Position numbers and translations under genes: made by a program
The notes under the pieces: generated by a model
Database searches by the model: none
Told to the model about the DNA's origin: nothing
Seen by the model: the letters and a program-made list of their open reading frames with translations, nothing else
Part shown: positions 16,771-24,434 of the stretch, piece after piece
Numbering within the stretch: position 1 is the first letter of the stretch
How the letters are laid out: each line of letters opens with the position of its first letter
Origin: Streptomyces sporangiiformans
GTDB lineage: Bacteria; Actinomycetota; Actinomycetes; Streptomycetales; Streptomycetaceae
Direction: 5' to 3'
NCBI RefSeq assembly: GCF_005768555.2
Contig: NZ_VCHX02000339.1
Location: 1-44,136, forward strand
Length of the DNA stretch: 44,136 nt

Positions 16771-17760
16771 ATGACCGACACGACTGCTTCTCGCACCACC
16801 GGCGCCGTCGCCGCCGGCCTCGCCACGGTCGCCGCCGACGGCACCGTTCTCGACACCTGGTTCCCCGCCCCCGAGCTCGTCGCCGAGCCCGGCCCGGCCG
16901 GCACGGAGCGGCTGTCCGCCGAGCGGGCCGCTGAGCTGCTCGGCACAGGCGCGACGGCGGCGGTCGGGCCGGACGCCCGCCGTGGCGTCGAGGTGGTCGC
17001 GGTCCGCACGGTCATCGCCTCGCTCGACGAGAAGCCGCTCGACGCGCACGACACGTACCTGCGGCTGCACCTGCTCTCGCACCGCCTGGTGAAGCCGCAC
17101 GGCCAGAGCCTGGACGGCATCTTCGCCCACCTCGCCAACGTGGCCTGGACCTCGCTCGGCCCGGTCCCCGTCGACGACCTCGAGAAGGTCCGGCTGAACG
17201 CCCGTGCCGAGGGGCTGCACCTCCAGGTGACGTCCGTCGACAAGTTCCCGCGCATGACCGACTACGTGGCACCCAAGGGTGTACGCATCGCCGACGCCGA
17301 CCGGGTCCGGCTCGGCGCGCACCTCGCCGAGGGCACCACGGTCATGCACGAGGGCTTTGTGAACTTCAACGCCGGCACGCTCGGCACGTCGATGATCGAG
17401 GGCCGCGTCTCGGCCGGCGTCGTGATCGGCGACGGTTCGGACATCGGCGGCGGCGCCTCCACCATGGGCACCCTCTCCGGTGGCGGCAACGTCCGCATCA
17501 CCATCGGCGAGCGCTGCCTCATCGGCGCCGAGGCGGGCGTCGGGATCGCGCTCGGCGACGAGTGCGTGGTCGAGGCGGGCCTGTACGTCACCGCCGGCAC
17601 CCGGGTCACGATGCCCGACGGCCAGATCGTCAAGGCCCGCGAGCTGTCCGGCGCCTCGAACATCCTCTTCCGCCGCAACTCGGTCACCGGCACGGTCGAG
17701 GCCCGCCCGAACAACGCGGTCTGGGGCGGTCTGAACGACGTCCTCCACAGCCACAACTGA
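16771..17760 (+). CDS. dapD: Tetrahydrodipicolinate N-succinyltransferase
   Basis: 329 residues, the long actinobacterial DapD type. It transfers succinyl from succinyl-CoA to tetrahydrodipicolinate on the route to diaminopimelate, needed for lysine and for the LL-DAP peptidoglycan of Streptomyces. The C-terminal half is a left-handed beta-helix of hexapeptide repeats (GVRIADADRVRLGAHLAEGT, VVIGDGSDIGGGAS, ITIGERCLIGAEAGVGI) and the acidic N-terminal domain is present. TAGGTT at 16759-16764 ends six bases before the ATG and no ribosome binding site is visible, so a leaderless mRNA is likely. Confidence 0.95.
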   Translation: MTDTTASRTTGAVAAGLATVAADGTVLDTWFPAPELVAEPGPAGTERLSAERAAELLGTGATAAVGPDARRGVEVVAVRTVIASLDEKPLDAHDTYLRLHLLSHRLVKPHGQSLDGIFAHLANVAWTSLGPVPVDDLEKVRLNARAEGLHLQVTSVDKFPRMTDYVAPKGVRIADADRVRLGAHLAEGTTVMHEGFVNFNAGTLGTSMIEGRVSAGVVIGDGSDIGGGASTMGTLSGGGNVRITIGERCLIGAEAGVGIALGDECVVEAGLYVTAGTRVTMPDGQIVKARELSGASNILFRRNSVTGTVEARPNNAVWGGLNDVLHSHN

Positions 17761-17790
17761 CGCTGCACGACTTCACGCTCAGCGCCACAC

Positions 17791-17827
17791 CGAGCGCCCT
17801 CCCACGGACACCGTGGGAGGGCGCTCG
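17791..17827. terminator. Terminator hairpin after dapD
   Basis: A 17-bp perfect stem (CGAGCGCCCTCCCACGG and its complement) around the loop ACA, 30 bases after the dapD stop. Confidence 0.85.
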
Positions 17828-17855
17828 CCTGTGTGGCACTGCGGGGCGGCGCGGT

Positions 17856-17906
17856 GCGGAGTCTGGGAAATCGCGGAGTCTGGGAAGTTGCGGAGTCTGG
17901 GAAGTT
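17856..17906 (+). repeat. Three tandem 17-bp repeats
   Basis: GCGGAGTCTGGGAAATC, then GCGGAGTCTGGGAAGTT twice, head to tail at 17856-17872, 17873-17889 and 17890-17906. They lie between the dapD terminator and the start of the SigE-family gene at 17997, so they sit in its likely promoter or leader region. The 17-bp period is neither one nor two helical turns. No function known to me. Confidence 0.85.
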
Positions 17907-17996
17907 TCTCTGCGGCGAAGGCATAGCGGGAGAGGGCCGGGCGCGTCACAAGGGGTGGAAAGCGGGGGAGAACCCGCCGGGGAAGAGAAGGTGACG

Positions 17997-18557
17997 ATGG
18001 ATGCCCAAGGGCAGGAGCGCTTCCGGGAGTTCGTGGAGAACCGGTCGTCGGCGTTGTTGAAGACCGCTGTCCTGCTCAGCGGCGGGGACCGGCACGCCGC
18101 CGAGGACCTGCTGCAGAACGCGCTGATCAAGGCCGCGGGGCGGTGGCAGCGGATCGACGACCCGGAAGCGTACGTACGGCAGATTCTGTATCGCCAGCAG
18201 GTGAGCCGCTGGCGGCTGAAGTGGCGCAGGCGGGAGCTGAGCGTCGCCGAGCCGCCCGAGGGGAAGACGGGCGGAGGTGACGCCGCCTCCGCCGCCGATT
18301 TGCGGATCGTCATGCGCGGGGCGCTGGCGCGGCTCACCGCGCGGCAGCGGACCGTGCTCGTGCTGCGCTACTTCGAGGACCTGCCGGAGGCCGACGTGGC
18401 CAGGATCCTCGGCTGCTCCGTCGGGACCGTGCGCTCCACCACCCACCGCTCGCTCGCCCGGCTGCGCGCCCTCGCGCCCGAACTGGCCCTGCTCGGCCTC
18501 GCGGACGTCGAAGAGGCACCGTCCCGTGACTTCTCGCCCGTGGAGGTACGCCCGTGA
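17997..18557 (+). CDS. SigE-family (ECF) RNA polymerase sigma factor
   Basis: 186 residues. Region 2 spans RFREFVENRSSALLKTAVLLSG, then HAAEDLLQNALIKAAGRW; region 4 is LTARQRTVLVLRYFEDLPEADVARILGCSVGTVRSTTHRSLARLR. This is the actinobacterial 'SigE family' group that is often followed by a membrane protein. ATG 17997 follows GAAGG by six bases; a GTG two codons upstream is too close to that site. The stop overlaps the next gene (GTGA). Upstream lie three tandem 17-bp repeats. Confidence 0.88.
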   Translation: MDAQGQERFREFVENRSSALLKTAVLLSGGDRHAAEDLLQNALIKAAGRWQRIDDPEAYVRQILYRQQVSRWRLKWRRRELSVAEPPEGKTGGGDAASAADLRIVMRGALARLTARQRTVLVLRYFEDLPEADVARILGCSVGTVRSTTHRSLARLRALAPELALLGLADVEEAPSRDFSPVEVRP

Positions 18558-19762
18558 ACGTCGACGAACTGGTCCGTGACTCCCTGCGGGAGCAGGCCGC
18601 CGAACCACTGTCCGTCGGTCCGGGGTTCGCCGACCGGGTGCTGACCGTCCGGCGGCGCCGGCACACCCGTAGGCTCGCGGCCCTCGCCGCGGCCACCACC
18701 GCCGTGGTCGCCATCGCGGTGTCGGTACCGATGCTGGACTCCGGCAAGGACGACGTGCGGCTCGCGAGCGAGAAGAACCAGAGCGACATCATCGCCCACC
18801 CCGACCAGTCGCCGCCCCGCGCCCTGATCGCGGCCGGTGACACCGCGCTGGCCGCGTACTACACCTGGAGCATCGACAAGCAGACGAAGGACCGCGCCGT
18901 CCACGTCCGCGACTACTGGCTCCTGAACCAGAAGACGGGCAGGTACGAGAAGACCACCAAGTGGTCCTTCATCGACGTCGCCCCCGGCATGCGCACCGCC
19001 GCCGTCCTGGAGAAGGACCTCCCGGCCAAGCGAATCGGCCTGCTCGACCTGCTCACCGGCAAGGTCGAGCGCTGGATCCCGGTCGACCGGGGGGTCGCGG
19101 GTGTCGAGTTCTCGCCCGACGGCAGCAAGCTCGTCGCGACGACGTACGGCAAGAACCCGGACCTGCTGTACAAGGGGGACTACGACAGCGACGGCGACGG
19201 CAAGAACAACGACTGGATGCCCCAGTGGGGCGAGTCGAGCCGGACCGGCTTCTACGTCATCGACGTGGACTCCGGCGAAAGCTCGTGGAGCGCTGTCTCG
19301 TACGAGGCCCAGGACCTCAACGTCCGCCAGGACTTCGGCTTCAGCCACGACGGCAAGCTGGTCTACTCGGGGCTCACCACCGAGCCCCACATGCAGTACT
19401 ACGACTTCAAGGGCAACGAGGTCGACAAGCCCGCGAACGAGAAGTACACACACTGGATCAGCGACGCGGGAGTGTCCCCGAACGGCAAGCTCGTCGCGGC
19501 GGACGGTGGTGCGGTCCTCGACGCCTACACCGGCAAGGTGGTCACCAAGGTGGCCGGAGGGCAGACGCCGCTCGCCTGGGCCGACGACAAGCGGCTCGTC
19601 ATCTGGGGATGCGATCCCAAGAAGTGCGACGGCAAGAACGAATTCCGCAACCAGCTCCTGCTGGTCACCATCGGCAGCGACAAGGTCGTCCCGCTCAGCG
19701 ACTTCCGCAAGGCCTCGGCCGTGACCCCGGGCCGCTGGACGCCGATGTTCAGCGAGCGCTGA
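18554..19762 (+). CDS. Membrane-anchored WD40/beta-propeller-like protein paired with the SigE-family factor
   Basis: 402 residues. The cytosolic N-terminus NVDELVRDSLREQAAE is of the kind that touches sigma factors. One membrane helix follows (about residues 40-60, LAALAAATTAVVAIAVSVPML), then an extracytoplasmic domain with WD40-like motifs such as VEFSPDGSKLVATTYG and FSHDGKLVYSGL. By position and layout it may be the anti-sigma or sensor of the factor before it; there is no zinc-binding anti-sigma motif. The GTG start overlaps the sigma stop. The gene converges on and overlaps the dapA-like gene by 14 bases. Confidence 0.75.
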   Translation: MNVDELVRDSLREQAAEPLSVGPGFADRVLTVRRRRHTRRLAALAAATTAVVAIAVSVPMLDSGKDDVRLASEKNQSDIIAHPDQSPPRALIAAGDTALAAYYTWSIDKQTKDRAVHVRDYWLLNQKTGRYEKTTKWSFIDVAPGMRTAAVLEKDLPAKRIGLLDLLTGKVERWIPVDRGVAGVEFSPDGSKLVATTYGKNPDLLYKGDYDSDGDGKNNDWMPQWGESSRTGFYVIDVDSGESSWSAVSYEAQDLNVRQDFGFSHDGKLVYSGLTTEPHMQYYDFKGNEVDKPANEKYTHWISDAGVSPNGKLVAADGGAVLDAYTGKVVTKVAGGQTPLAWADDKRLVIWGCDPKKCDGKNEFRNQLLLVTIGSDKVVPLSDFRKASAVTPGRWTPMFSER

Positions 19763-20648
19763 CCAGGTCCTCGAACGCCGCAAGCAGCCCGTCGACCGCC
19801 TCGCGGCCGGCGGGCCGCAGCGGTGCGCGCACCGGCCCGGCGGGCAGAGAGAGGCTGTTGAGGATCGCCTTCGCTGTCACGGTGCCGGGAAGCCCCAAGC
19901 CCATCATCAACTCCGTGAGCGGAATGGTGAGTCGCTGAAGCCGGGCGGCCTCGTCCGTCTCCCCCGCGTCGAACGCGTCGATGATCGCTCGGAAGTGACG
20001 CGGCGTCACATTGGCCACCGTACTGATGTAGCCGGAACCACCGATCGCGTACAGCGCGAGCGCGTACTCGTCGCAGCCCGTGTAGTACGCCAACTCCGTC
20101 TCCGCCAGTACCTTCTGGGTGCCCAGCAGGTCGTAGGCGCAGTCCTTCACCGCCGTGATCCTCGGGTGCTCCGCGAGGCGGACCATGGTCTCCGGCTCGA
20201 TGCGGGTGCCGGTACGGCCGGGGATGTCGTACAGAACGAGCGGCAGCCCACAGGCATCGGCGAGCTCGCGGAAGTGGGCCTCGACGGCGTCCTGCGGGGG
20301 TCTGCTGTAGTACGGTGTGACCGCCAACAGGCCGTCCGCGCCCGCCTTTTCGGCCGCCAGGGCGAGCTCCACGGTGTGCCGCGTGTCGGCTGTGCCGACG
20401 CCCGCGACGATGTGCGCCCGGTCGCCGACCGCCTCGCGGACCGCGCGCACGAGCTCGGCCTTCTCCGTGTCCGAGGTGGTGGGCGACTCGCCCGTCGTAC
20501 CGGACAGGACCAGGCCGTCGCAGCCCCCGGCCACCAGCCGGTCGGCGAGCCGTTGCGCGCCGTCGAGGTCCAGCGCCCCGGAGGCGGTGAACGGCGTGAT
20601 CATCGCGCAGAGGGCGCGGCCGAAGGGAGCGGGGCGCGAAGTCGTCAT
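19749..20648 (-). CDS. dapA: 4-hydroxy-tetrahydrodipicolinate synthase (DapA family)
   Basis: 299 residues, TIM barrel. Family hallmarks are TTGES (Thr51-Thr52 of the proton relay), Tyr140 in LVLYDIPGRTG and the Schiff-base Lys168 in ITAVKDCAYD. The Arg of the GRTGTRI stretch matches the carboxylate-binding position. It condenses pyruvate with aspartate semialdehyde at the entry of the diaminopimelate/lysine path. Streptomyces often carry several DapA-like lyases, so a sibling aldolase function is possible. ATG 20648 starts just before the fold; an upstream ATG would add 12 unlikely residues. The 3' end overlaps the convergent WD40-like gene. Confidence 0.88.
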   Translation of the reverse strand: MTTSRPAPFGRALCAMITPFTASGALDLDGAQRLADRLVAGGCDGLVLSGTTGESPTTSDTEKAELVRAVREAVGDRAHIVAGVGTADTRHTVELALAAEKAGADGLLAVTPYYSRPPQDAVEAHFRELADACGLPLVLYDIPGRTGTRIEPETMVRLAEHPRITAVKDCAYDLLGTQKVLAETELAYYTGCDEYALALYAIGGSGYISTVANVTPRHFRAIIDAFDAGETDEAARLQRLTIPLTELMMGLGLPGTVTAKAILNSLSLPAGPVRAPLRPAGREAVDGLLAAFEDLVSAR

Positions 20649-20830
20649 GGACGTAGTGTCGACAGCACCACCGTGAAGCTCCACTTAATTCTTCTACGAA
20701 GTACTGCTCAGGCCTGCTACGTAAAGTGCTGCGCGCCCGAGCAGCACGGCGCCGAGGCCCTGGTGCCAAGGCGCCCTTGATACGTCACCATGGCGAGGAC
20801 GGTAGTTGGCTGTCGGTCACGGGAGGCGTT

Positions 20831-20971
20831 ATGAGGCTGGGTAAGGCGCTCGCCACCGGAGTCGCGGAAGAGCAGCCGCGGGTAACGGACGAGGAGCTGC
20901 GACTCCCTGAGGAGATCGGGGAGATCGGGGAGTTGGAGCCCGCCGCCGAAGAGGTTCCGGTCGCACGATGA
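20831..20971 (+). CDS. Small acidic protein, 46 residues, translationally coupled
   Basis: A 46-residue ORF with a strong GGGAGG ribosome binding site four bases before the ATG, ending in TGA that overlaps the ATG of the next gene (ATGA). The protein is rich in Glu (EEQPRVTDEELRLPEEIGE) and has no Cys and no hydrophobic segment. The ribosome binding site and the overlap argue it is translated. It is not a family I recognise; its job may be partly to couple translation of the Cys-rich protein that follows. Confidence 0.65.
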   Translation: MRLGKALATGVAEEQPRVTDEELRLPEEIGEIGELEPAAEEVPVAR

Positions 20972-21660
20972 GGGTGCGGCTCCCCGAGGAACGTCCGGCG
21001 GAGCCGCCCACCGGATTCAAGGTCGCCCACCCGATGCTGTCGCAGGACGGCACCCGGGCCGGGTTCACCGGTGTGTCGCTGGGCGCCGCGCTGCCGTACG
21101 AGGTGCTCGACGAGGCGGGGTGTGTGTACGGGCGACGGCACCGGGCGCCGCACCGCCGCTGCGACTGCGGCTTCCACTGTGTGCACGACCGCACGGCGGC
21201 GGAGGCGATGCTCTGCACCGCCGAGCACCGGAACGCCGTACTTCTGGAAGTGACCGTCCTCGGTGCGTACATCCGCTTCGAGCGCGGGTTCCGATACGCG
21301 CGCCAGCGGGTCCGTACCGCCACGGTCGGCCCCTGCGCCTGCGGCGCCGCGGCCGTGGCGCTGGCCGACGCGGGGTGGGGAAAGCCCGGCTGGCGGGCCC
21401 TGGCGGCGGCCTGCGCCGGATGCGTACGCGGTCGTCCGTCCGTGTCCCTGGCGACCTTCGCACGGCTGGGCGGAGAAGGGCTGCGGGTACGGGCCGGTCA
21501 CGGTGACCGGCTCGCCGGTGCCGACCTGGCGGCGGCCGATCTGCCCCAGGGGCTCGGCGTGTCCGAGCTGGTCGCCGAGGCCGCGCTCCTCCAGGCCCGG
21601 CTCGACTGGTTCCAGAGCCAGCTGGCGCGGCTGGACGGCCGCGAAGCCGGACAGGGATAG
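20968..21660 (+). CDS. Cysteine-rich protein of unknown function
   Basis: 230 residues, no signal peptide or membrane segment. Cysteines cluster as C52, CDCGFHC (65, 67, 71), C83, CAC (123, 125) and CAGC (149, 152), with His69 and His73 near the first group. This could form one or two zinc sites, but the pattern is not one I can name. The C-terminus is helical and Ala/Leu-rich. It looks like a conserved Streptomyces hypothetical protein. The start overlaps the stop of the small acidic protein and the pair probably forms one unit, followed by a holin-X-like gene after 53 bases. Confidence 0.8.
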   Translation: MRVRLPEERPAEPPTGFKVAHPMLSQDGTRAGFTGVSLGAALPYEVLDEAGCVYGRRHRAPHRRCDCGFHCVHDRTAAEAMLCTAEHRNAVLLEVTVLGAYIRFERGFRYARQRVRTATVGPCACGAAAVALADAGWGKPGWRALAAACAGCVRGRPSVSLATFARLGGEGLRVRAGHGDRLAGADLAAADLPQGLGVSELVAEAALLQARLDWFQSQLARLDGREAGQG

Positions 21661-21713
21661 CGGCGGCTCGGCGGGGTACTCGGAGATCCCGAGACGAGAG
21701 GAGGTGGGACGCC

Positions 21714-22127
21714 GTGACCGGGACCATCCACCGGCTGCCGGAAGAACACCACTCGGTTGGCGAGCTCGTCGGACAGGCCACCGAACAGCTCTCCGAGCTG
21801 GTACGGCAGGAAGTGCGGCTCGCGAAGGAGGAGCTGGCGCAGAAGGGCCGGCGCGCGGGACGCGGTGGCGGGCTGCTCGGTGCGGCCGGAGCCGTCGCGT
21901 ATGTGGGCCTGATGGCCCTGGCCGGCGCCGGTGTCGCCGCGCTCTCCCTAGAGCTGTCGGTGTGGGCGTCCGCGCTCATTGTCGCGGGCGTGCTCTTCGC
22001 GCTCGCCGGCGTACTGGGCTTGACCGGCCGCGCCCAGCTGGGCCGCGCCGCGCCGCCCCTCCCCGAGGAGACCCTCAACAGCGTCCGGGCCGATGTCGAC
22101 GAGATCAAGGAAAGGGCGCATCGATGA
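21714..22127 (+). CDS. Holin-X-like membrane protein (phage holin superfamily, actinobacterial)
   Basis: 137 residues. An amphipathic helix VGELVGQATEQLSELVRQEVRLAKEELAQKGRR precedes two membrane helices (AGAVAYVGLMALAGAGVAAL and SALIVAGVLFALAGVLGL) and an acidic tail. This is the 'putative actinobacterial holin-X' family, found throughout Streptomyces chromosomes without phage genes; the name reflects similarity and lysis activity is not implied. The GTG start follows GAGGAGGTG. The stop overlaps the DUF3618 gene start (ATGA), a pairing I associate with this family. Confidence 0.85.
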   Translation: MTGTIHRLPEEHHSVGELVGQATEQLSELVRQEVRLAKEELAQKGRRAGRGGGLLGAAGAVAYVGLMALAGAGVAALSLELSVWASALIVAGVLFALAGVLGLTGRAQLGRAAPPLPEETLNSVRADVDEIKERAHR

Positions 22128-22846
22128 AGGAGAGGAAGGACAAGAAGGGCATGGAGGCTGCTGAGCCGGCCGAGGCCACTGGCGCCGGCGCCGCCGGTGC
22201 CCCGGAGACCTCGGAGACTTCGGAGACCCCGCAGACCGCCGGCGCCGAGGAGGGCGCCCGGACGGCGGGCCGTGGAGCCAAGGGCCCGGACGAGCTGCGG
22301 CAGCAGATCGCGCAGACCCGTCAGCAGCTGGGCGACACCGTGGAGGAGCTGGCCGCCAAGGCGGATGTACGGGGTCGCGCGCGAGCGCGGGGCGCCGAAC
22401 TCAAGGGCAAGGCTTCCGGGGCCGGGCATGCCGTGCAGGACAAGGCGGCGCGAGCCGGGCACGCCGTTCAGGAAGTGCCGCGGCCCGTGCGTACCACCGC
22501 GACCGCCGCCCTGGTCGCCGGAGCCGGAGCCGTGGTCGCGGCAGGGATGCTGCGCCGTCGGCCCCACGGCCATCGCTACCTCACCGGCCACCGCCAGCTC
22601 ACCGGGCGCCACGCCCTCGTGGGGCGCCGCCACACCAGTGCCCTGAAGCGCGCCATCGGCCGCGGAGGCACCAGTGGTTTCGGCCTCGGCCGTATGGGGC
22701 TGCACCGTAAGCACGGCCTCCGTGCCATGCGGCTCCGCGGCGCCAAGGGCCTGGGCAGGATCGTCCCCCGTCGCTCCGGTGGCCTCGCCGACGCGCTCGG
22801 CGCGCGCCGCACGAGTGGCCTCCGCGGCGCCGTCGGCCGGCACTGA
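22124..22846 (+). CDS. DUF3618-domain membrane-associated protein
   Basis: 240 residues. The acidic, Ala/Thr-rich N-terminus leads to the DUF3618 helix PDELRQQIAQTRQQLGDTVEELAAKADV, an amphipathic coil with Arg/Lys-rich continuation. One membrane helix (TATAALVAGAGAVVAAGML) follows, and then a strongly basic, Gly/Arg/His-rich tail of about 80 residues, rare in such density and possibly contacting nucleic acid or cell-wall polymer. Translationally coupled to the holin-X-like gene. Function unknown; probably envelope associated. Confidence 0.8.
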   Translation: MKERKDKKGMEAAEPAEATGAGAAGAPETSETSETPQTAGAEEGARTAGRGAKGPDELRQQIAQTRQQLGDTVEELAAKADVRGRARARGAELKGKASGAGHAVQDKAARAGHAVQEVPRPVRTTATAALVAGAGAVVAAGMLRRRPHGHRYLTGHRQLTGRHALVGRRHTSALKRAIGRGGTSGFGLGRMGLHRKHGLRAMRLRGAKGLGRIVPRRSGGLADALGARRTSGLRGAVGRH

Positions 22847-22848
22847 CA

Positions 22849-22950
22849 CCCAGGGGGTGTCGTTCGGATCACCCAGGGGACCCCATGAGCGGAGGGACCC
22901 CCATGATGCCGCGACCTGATCCGGCGTGATCCAGAACGACACCCCCAGGG
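22849..22950. repeat. 102-bp element with long terminal inverted repeats
   Basis: The left arm (22849-22871) and the right arm (22927-22950) are inverted copies differing by one substitution and one inserted base: GGGGGTGTCGTTC then GGATCA on the left. The left end also has its own GACACCC/GGGTGTC hairpin (22845-22861). It fills the space between a plus-strand and a minus-strand gene that converge, so it may act as a bidirectional terminator. The separated arms also fit a small non-autonomous mobile element. No target duplication is evident. Confidence 0.6.
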
Positions 22951-22967
22951 CCTGTCCCCAGTCGTGA

Positions 22968-23768
22968 TCAAGGTATGGGTCGCCGACCGAAGGCGACGAA
23001 GACGGCGGCGAAGAACCTGATCTCGGTCCCGTCCTTTTCTGCGTGCCGGAACGCCTCGTCCCAGTGGGCGATGTCGGCAGGTGTGACCAGGCCGTCGGCG
23101 ACCAGGGCGTCCCGGGCTGCCCAGACCGGGCCGCGCATGCCCGGCGGTGGCTTGACGATGTCGATGTGGCCCTGGAAGGCGACGACTTCCAGGCCGGCCG
23201 TGGTGAGCAGTTCGTCGAGCCGGGTGCCGACGGTCAGATCGTTGCCCCGGAGCCGGTGCAGTTCGCGGTAGCAGTCCTCCATCTCCTGGAACGCGGGATC
23301 GCCGACCCCGCGCATGCGAGAGGAGTCCGCGTCGATGTCGGCGAGGTAGACCGCGCCGCCGGGCTTGGCCAGCCCGGCGAGGTGGTCCACGATCTCCTGT
23401 TCGCGGCCGCCGTTGTGCGCCAGGACGTGCCTGAGCATCACCAGGTCGCACGTGCCCGGGGCCAGTCCCGTGGCATCGGCGGATCCCCTCACGGTATGCA
23501 CCCGCACGCCGGATCGTTCGGCGAGTGCGTCGGCGACGGCCAAGGCATCCCTGTCCCGGTCGACGGCCCACACTGCGCCGTCCGGAGCGGCCATGGTCGC
23601 CAGCCGTGCCGCTATGGCGCCCGGTCCGCAGCCCACGTCGGCGATCCGCGCGCCTGGGACCGCCCCGGCGGCGGTCCAGAGGCCGCGTTCTCTCTGCTCG
23701 GCCATGTCGGCCATGAGTTGGTAGCGAGCGATCTCCGGATCGCTCAGAGCCAGTGAGTATTCGGGCAT
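22968..23768 (-). CDS. Class I SAM-dependent methyltransferase
   Basis: 266 residues. Motif I ADVGCGPGAIAARLA binds S-adenosylmethionine; the acidic residue after strand 2 is in WAVDRDRDAL, and the strand 4 motif is CDLVMLRHVLAH. The N-terminal helices and the C-terminal VKPPPGMRGPVWAARDAL region resemble ubiquinone/menaquinone-type or small-molecule methyltransferases; the substrate is unknown. ATG 23768 follows GGGAGAGG by seven bases; ATGs further upstream lack such a site. Downstream of the marR-type gene on the same strand with 108 bases between. Confidence 0.85.
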   Translation of the reverse strand: MPEYSLALSDPEIARYQLMADMAEQRERGLWTAAGAVPGARIADVGCGPGAIAARLATMAAPDGAVWAVDRDRDALAVADALAERSGVRVHTVRGSADATGLAPGTCDLVMLRHVLAHNGGREQEIVDHLAGLAKPGGAVYLADIDADSSRMRGVGDPAFQEMEDCYRELHRLRGNDLTVGTRLDELLTTAGLEVVAFQGHIDIVKPPPGMRGPVWAARDALVADGLVTPADIAHWDEAFRHAEKDGTEIRFFAAVFVAFGRRPIP

Positions 23769-23876
23769 CTTGGCCTCTCCCATCACGCTGCCGGCCGTGG
23801 CTGCGGTCGGTGCGATCGGTCGGTCGTGACGACCGGGGCGGCGGCCGGTGTCAGCGGTCGCGGTCGGCGGTCGCGG

Positions 23877-24317
23877 TCAGCGGTCGATATAGGGGTCGGT
23901 GATCTCGCGAAGCCTGGTGAGGGTGTCGCGGAGCTGCTCCATCCGACGTTTACCCAGGTAGGAGGTCCACTCGGCCTCGACCTCGGAAACCGCCGCAGCG
24001 CCGATGGGGAGCAGGTCACGAGCCTTGCCGGTGAGGCGGACCAGACGGGCTCGGGCGTCGCCGGGATCCGGGCAGCGTTCCACATAGCCGCCGCGCTCCA
24101 ACTGGTCGACCAGGTAGCCGGCGGTCTGCTTGGTCACCTGGGCGGACTCGGCGAGCTCGCTGAGGCGGGAGCCGTCCTCGTCGACGCGCTGCAGGAGCTT
24201 GCCCTGTGCAGGGGTGATGTCTTCGTACCCCGCCGCCGCGACCGCGGCGAAGGCCCGGTTTTCCATCGCCCGGTAGGCGACGAAGAGCAGGACTCCGATG
24301 TTGACCTCGTCGGTCAT
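23877..24317 (-). CDS. MarR-family transcriptional regulator
   Basis: 146 residues. The winged helix-turn-helix reads LSELAESAQVTKQTAGYLVDQLERGGYVERCPDPGDARARLVRLT, with the typical MarR wing (DPxDxRxxLVxLT). The N- and C-terminal helices form the dimer interface. ATG 24317 is used, with AAGGAG ten bases upstream; a GTG at 24338 would add seven Ser/Arg residues. It is divergent from a DinB-like gene; the shared intergenic region carries two related palindromes, so it probably represses both itself and that gene. Confidence 0.88.
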   Translation of the reverse strand: MTDEVNIGVLLFVAYRAMENRAFAAVAAAGYEDITPAQGKLLQRVDEDGSRLSELAESAQVTKQTAGYLVDQLERGGYVERCPDPGDARARLVRLTGKARDLLPIGAAAVSEVEAEWTSYLGKRRMEQLRDTLTRLREITDPYIDR

Positions 24318-24340
24318 GCGACTACGACTCCTTGACACTG

Positions 24341-24392
24341 GTCAGAGCTTCTGACTAATTTGAGTGGGAAGGTAGTCAGAGATACTGACTAC
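24341..24392. promoter_or_regulatory. Paired operators for the MarR regulator
   Basis: GTCAGA-GCT-TCTGAC (24341-24355) and GTAGTCAG-AGATA-CTGACTAC (24372-24392) are perfect inverted repeats sharing the half site GTCAG. A further half site, GGTCAGAGC, follows at 24396. They lie between the divergent marR-type and DinB-like genes, where a MarR dimer would be expected to bind. Confidence 0.75.
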
Positions 24393-24434
24393 TTTGGTCA
24401 GAGCATCGTACCGACTTCACCTCTGGGGGCGGTC

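Noticed and set aside
17856..17906. CRISPR array.
   Set aside because: The repeats are directly adjacent with no spacers, and there are no cas genes.
21714..22846. Prophage remnant suggested by the holin-like protein.
   Set aside because: No other phage gene is nearby; holin-X-like and DUF3618 genes are normal chromosomal pairs in Streptomyces.
21065..22942. A 625-codon minus-strand open frame across the holin-X and DUF3618 genes.
   Set aside because: It overlaps three well-supported plus-strand genes and its sequence becomes Arg/Pro/Ala-rich nonsense; the first codons come from the inverted-repeat element.
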